64,000 nt of DNA from Paraburkholderia acidicola. GTDB lineage: Bacteria; Pseudomonadota; Gammaproteobacteria; Burkholderiales; Burkholderiaceae. Positions 60,905 to 64,000 of this stretch are shown in pieces (within the stretch, counting starts at the first letter, position 1; the number at the start of each line of letters is the position of its first letter). The notes below the pieces were generated by a model that saw only the letters and a program-made list of their open reading frames with translations, was not told where the DNA came from and searched no databases. The DNA is taken from contig NZ_MTZV01000004.1 in NCBI RefSeq assembly GCF_002362315.1, positions 1,426,001-1,490,000 of the forward strand. The letters are read 5' to 3'. The position numbers and the translations under genes are program-made.

Positions 60905-61720
60905 TCACTTCAACCACTTGTCCGAGATCGCCTGATATTCGCCGGTCGCCTGCAGCAGATGCAGCCACTGGTCGACATACTGCTGGAACACGACATCGCC
61001 GCGCGGCACGAGCCACGCTTTCTCTCCGTACTGGAACGGTTTGTCGGGATGCACCGAGCACAGCCCCGGATTCAGCTTTTGCTGCAACAGCGTCTCCGAT
61101 GCATCGGTCACCATGACGTCGGCCTTGCCCGCGAGGATCTGCTTGAAGATCGTCACGTTGTCGGGATAGACGGTCAGGGTTGCGTGCGGGAAGTACTGCT
61201 TTGCGAAGCGCTCGTTGGTGCCGCCGGGGTTCACGACCACGCGTGTCGATGGCTGGTCGATCTGCGCGACGGTCTGGAATTTCTCCACGTCGTCGCAGCG
61301 CACGATCGGCGCCTTCCCGTCGATCTGATACGGCTGCGTGAAGAACGCGCGCCGCTGCCGGTCGAGCGTGGTCGATACGCCGCCCACAGCGACGTCGCAC
61401 TTCGCGATGAAGTCGTTCATCAGGTTCGACCACGACGTCTTGACGAACTCCGCCTTCACGCCGAGCGACTTCGCCAGCGAGTTGGTCATGTCGATGTCGA
61501 TACCTTCGAACTGACCGTCCGGCCTGAGGAACGAATACGGCTTGTAGTCGCCGGTGGTGCACGCGCGCAAGGTGCCGCGCGCGAGGATGTCGTCGAGCCG
61601 CGATGCCGGTGCTGTGGCCGCAGGTGCTATTGCAGTTGCTGCCGCAGGTGCGGTTTGGGCAAACACAGCTCCAGCGCACAACAGTGCGCCGAGGGTGGCG
61701 AATGCACGAATCTTTTTCAT
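60905..61720 (-). CDS. Periplasmic PheC-like cyclohexadienyl dehydratase or amino-acid-binding protein
   Basis: 271 residues. A signal peptide (MKKIRAFATLGALLCAGAVFA) and an Ala/Pro/Thr-rich linker precede a type II periplasmic binding fold (SBP_bac_3). The sequence follows periplasmic cyclohexadienyl dehydratase PheC closely as I recall it: TLRACTTGDYKPYSF, GIDIDM, TSWSNLMNDF, VNPGGTNERFAKQYFP, PDNVTIFKQILAGKADVMV and TDASETLLQQ. The Glu of the last motif corresponds to the catalytic Glu of PheC. No ABC permease or ATPase gene lies nearby. PheC makes phenylpyruvate from prephenate or phenylalanine from arogenate in the periplasm. A plain amino acid binding protein is the alternative. Confidence 0.8.
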   Translation of the reverse strand: MKKIRAFATLGALLCAGAVFAQTAPAAATAIAPAATAPASRLDDILARGTLRACTTGDYKPYSFLRPDGQFEGIDIDMTNSLAKSLGVKAEFVKTSWSNLMNDFIAKCDVAVGGVSTTLDRQRRAFFTQPYQIDGKAPIVRCDDVEKFQTVAQIDQPSTRVVVNPGGTNERFAKQYFPHATLTVYPDNVTIFKQILAGKADVMVTDASETLLQQKLNPGLCSVHPDKPFQYGEKAWLVPRGDVVFQQYVDQWLHLLQATGEYQAISDKWLK

Positions 61721-62012
61721 CGGGTCTCCGTGTCGATCCAGGTTAGCGCTTCAGCCGTCGGCCGGAGTCAGTGCTTCAGCACTTACTTAGGTCCCATGCC
61801 GGTAGCGCGTAATGCGCTACCCGGCGCCTCCGCAAGTCCTATGGTTTGTCGTCTGCGCTGAGGCCGCTGATCATAGCCCGGCAATATGGCGATGAAAATC
61901 TCCGGCCCACACCCAGGCGCCGCACCGCACGCCCCAACTTATCCCGCACATCAATCACGATGCACCGAGCCACGTCCGGTAAAATGCGTCTTTGCCTTTG
62001 GTCGTACGCAAC

Positions 62013-63125
62013 GTGGCCCATCAACTTCTCAACGATACTTTCCTGCGCGCGCTACTGCGCCAGCCGACCGACTACACGCCGATCTGGCTCATGCGTCAGG
62101 CGGGCCGCTATCTGCCCGAATACAACGCAACGCGCAGCCGTGCGGGCAGCTTCCTCGGTCTTGCGAAGAACCCGGCCTACGCAACCGAAGTCACGCTGCA
62201 GCCGCTCGAGCGCTATCCGCTCGACGCCGCGATCCTGTTCTCCGACATCCTGACGATCCCCGATGCGATGGGCCTCGGCCTCGACTTTGCCGCTGGCGAG
62301 GGGCCGAAGTTCGCGCGCCCCGTGCGGACTGAAGACGACGTTGCGCGTCTCGCGGTACCCGACATCGATGCCACGCTGCGCTATGTAACCGACGCGGTTA
62401 GCGAGATCCGCCGCGCGCTGACCGATGCGCAGGGCCGCCAGCGCGTGCCGCTGATCGGCTTCTCCGGCAGCCCATGGACGCTCGCGTGCTACATGGTCGA
62501 AGGCGCCGGTTCCGACGATTTCCGCACCGTGAAGTCGATGCTCTACAGCCGTCCCGACCTGATGCACCGCATTCTCGAAATCAACGCGCAGGCGGTGGCC
62601 GCTTACCTGAACGCGCAGATCGAAGCGGGTGCCCAGGCCGTGATGATCTTCGACACCTGGGGCGGCGCGCTCGCCGACGGCATCTATCAACGCTTTTCGC
62701 TGCACTACATCGAACAGGTCGTCGCGCAGTTGAAGCGCGAGCACGATGGCCAGCGTGTGCCGGTCATCACGTTCACGAAAGGCGGCGGGCTCTGGCTGGA
62801 AGACATCGCGGCGACGGGCGTCGATGCGGTCGGCCTCGACTGGACCGTCAATCTCGCGCAGGCACGCGAGCGCGTCGGTGGGAAGGTTGCGCTTCAAGGC
62901 AACATCGATCCCTCCGTGCTGTTCGCACCGCCGTCCGCGATTCGCAGCGAAGCGCGCGCGGTGCTCGACAGCTTTGGCGATCATCCGGGGCATGTGTTCA
63001 ATCTCGGGCACGGCATCTCGCAGTTCACGCCGCCGGAAAATGTCGCCGAACTCGTCGACGAAGTACACCGGCACAGCCGCGCGATGCGCGCTGCATCGGC
63101 GGGTGCCGGCGTGAATGCGTCTTGA
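62013..63125 (+). CDS. hemE: Uroporphyrinogen decarboxylase HemE
   Basis: 370 residues from the GTG at 62013, chosen because the product then starts MAHQLLNDTFLRALLRQP as HemE normally does. A TTG at 61992 would add seven residues. HemE decarboxylates four acetates of uroporphyrinogen III to give coproporphyrinogen III in haem synthesis. Motifs: PIWLMRQAGRYLPEY, FSDILTIPDAMGLGL with the catalytic Asp, GFSGSPWTLACYMVEG, GLDWTVNLAQAR and FNLGHGISQFTPPENV. Confidence 0.97.
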   Translation: MAHQLLNDTFLRALLRQPTDYTPIWLMRQAGRYLPEYNATRSRAGSFLGLAKNPAYATEVTLQPLERYPLDAAILFSDILTIPDAMGLGLDFAAGEGPKFARPVRTEDDVARLAVPDIDATLRYVTDAVSEIRRALTDAQGRQRVPLIGFSGSPWTLACYMVEGAGSDDFRTVKSMLYSRPDLMHRILEINAQAVAAYLNAQIEAGAQAVMIFDTWGGALADGIYQRFSLHYIEQVVAQLKREHDGQRVPVITFTKGGGLWLEDIAATGVDAVGLDWTVNLAQARERVGGKVALQGNIDPSVLFAPPSAIRSEARAVLDSFGDHPGHVFNLGHGISQFTPPENVAELVDEVHRHSRAMRAASAGAGVNAS

Positions 63126-63567
63126 GTACATGACGCTTTTGTTGCGATGCGGTGACGCGGGCTCTCACCCTAAGGGTGAACCGGCCCTACCGGGGCCGCC
63201 GGGCGGTCATTTGCAGTTGTCAAGACTTGACTTATACACATTCCTCTCGTTGCGGCGCGGTAGAAGGTTTCGTCGCTCGATAATCGTTGCAAGTCAAGTG
63301 CGTTTTGAGGCTATCCCTTGACTGGCAAGGGTTTCCGCGAGGTGGGCAAACCGTGTGAAATCCGATGGGAGGCCGGCCGGACGCCGTTTTCCGCGCTTCT
63401 GAGCAGAGTTCTTAACAAAGTTATCCACAGGCATCGATCGGATCGCAATTGTTCTGCCGAATCCAAAACTTAGCGCTGAAAGTGATGTTTTACTTTAACT
63501 TCGGCCGGTATCTCACCGGTTCGCAGGGAGCGCTGTCCGGGGGCTACTCGCTGGCGGCGGCACGCGA
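63126..63567. promoter_or_regulatory. hemE-priA intergenic region with a DnaA box
   Basis: 442 bases. An exact DnaA box TTATCCACA lies at 63421-63429, preceded by CTTAACAAAG. A short dyad TTCACCC / GGGTGA is centred near 63170. A 28-codon frame (63485-63571, MFYFNFGRYLTGSQGALSGG at the start) ends by overlapping the priA GTG as GTGA and might couple translation, but it could be chance. Confidence 0.4.
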
Positions 63568-64000
63568 GTGAGCCCGAGATTCGTCCGCGTCGCGCTCGAT
63601 CACCCGCTGCCGACCCTCTTCGACTACCGCTGCGACGAGCGCTTTGCGCCGGCGCCGGGCATGCTCGTCGCGGTGCCGTTCGGCAAGCGCCAGGTGGTTG
63701 GGCTCGTGTGCGAAGTGACCACTGACACTGACGTTCCGGCTGAGCGGCTGCGCTCGGTGGACGATCTCTGTGTCGCTTGCCCGCCGTTATCGGCACACTG
63801 GCTCGCGCTCGTCGCCTTCGCCGCCGACTACTACCAGCGCGGTCTCGGCGAAGTCGCGTTGCCTGCGCTGCCGCAAGCACTGCGCGACGCGTCGCGGTGG
63901 GCGCGCCTGCTCGCCCCCGACGAGCGGTATCGCTTGTTGCCGGCCGGCAGCATCGCGTTGCCCGACGCGGTGCCGGCGCGCGCTACTGCGCTGCGGCGTC
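63568..64000 (+). CDS. priA: Primosomal replication helicase PriA (5' part, runs off the window)
   Basis: 144 codons visible from the GTG at 63568, open to the window end. The N-terminal 3'-DNA-end-binding domain is clear: VRVALDHPLPTLFDYRCDE, PGMLVAVPFGKRQVVGLV and ADYYQRGLGEVALPALPQAL. PriA restarts collapsed replication forks by loading the primosome. The helicase part is outside the window. A GTG start with a weak ribosome-binding site suggests low expression. Confidence 0.9.
   Translation, partial: MSPRFVRVALDHPLPTLFDYRCDERFAPAPGMLVAVPFGKRQVVGLVCEVTTDTDVPAERLRSVDDLCVACPPLSAHWLALVAFAADYYQRGLGEVALPALPQALRDASRWARLLAPDERYRLLPAGSIALPDAVPARATALRR

Overview
The window is high-GC and densely coded, and reads as chromosome 1 of a Burkholderia sensu lato species (Burkholderia, Paraburkholderia or a close relative). 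The basis is the gsp type II secretion locus with an inverted gspC, the mnmG-rsmG-parA-parB-atpIBEFHAGDC block with two parS sites, hemE beside priA, and overall protein resemblance. The species cannot be fixed from sequence reading alone. I saw no IS element, prophage, CRISPR array, tRNA or rRNA.

Layout. (1) 1-11615: type II secretion. gspD-E-F and gspG-H-I-J-K-L-M-N lie on the minus strand, and gspC lies between them on the plus strand. (2) 12.1-16.9 kb: a small secreted lytic transglycosylase, a CobW-family zinc metallochaperone, HU and the bifunctional tRNA enzyme MnmC. (3) 16.9-20.8 kb: a CPA2-type antiporter and a YbdK-type carboxylate-amine ligase, flanked by two non-coding arms that carry DnaA boxes and mirror-image copies of a motif. 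(4) 20.7-29.9 kb: regulators and housekeeping genes. These are a MarR protein with a Cys/His tail, a GATase, an old-yellow-enzyme reductase, a SET-domain protein with a histone-H1-like lysine tail, a two-component pair, a DUF3717-like protein, PhhB with a divergent Lrp regulator, a CYTH protein and a LysR regulator. (5) 30.1-38.4 kb: methylmalonate-semialdehyde-type dehydrogenase, GMC oxidoreductase and a complete branched-chain-type (HAAT) ABC importer, probably one uptake-and-oxidation cassette. (6) 38.9-44.4 kb: a second HAAT importer with a LivM-LivG fusion, preceded by a 98-residue orphan that resembles only the C-terminus of its binding protein. (7) 44.5-58.1 kb: mnmG, rsmG, parA, parB, a permease and the complete F1Fo ATP synthase operon. 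(8) 58.3-64 kb: acyl-CoA synthetase, a PheC-like periplasmic protein, hemE and the start of priA.

The parABS genes, two exact parS sequences and the DnaA-box clusters all point to an origin-proximal chromosomal region. The most notable items are the mirrored DnaA-box arms, a parS that also forms the stem of a transcription terminator, an ABC ATPase whose Walker A lysine is arginine, the orphan binding-protein tail, the SET protein with a lysine tail, and a non-coding stretch at 60.1-60.9 kb with an unassigned minus-strand terminator and small ORFs.
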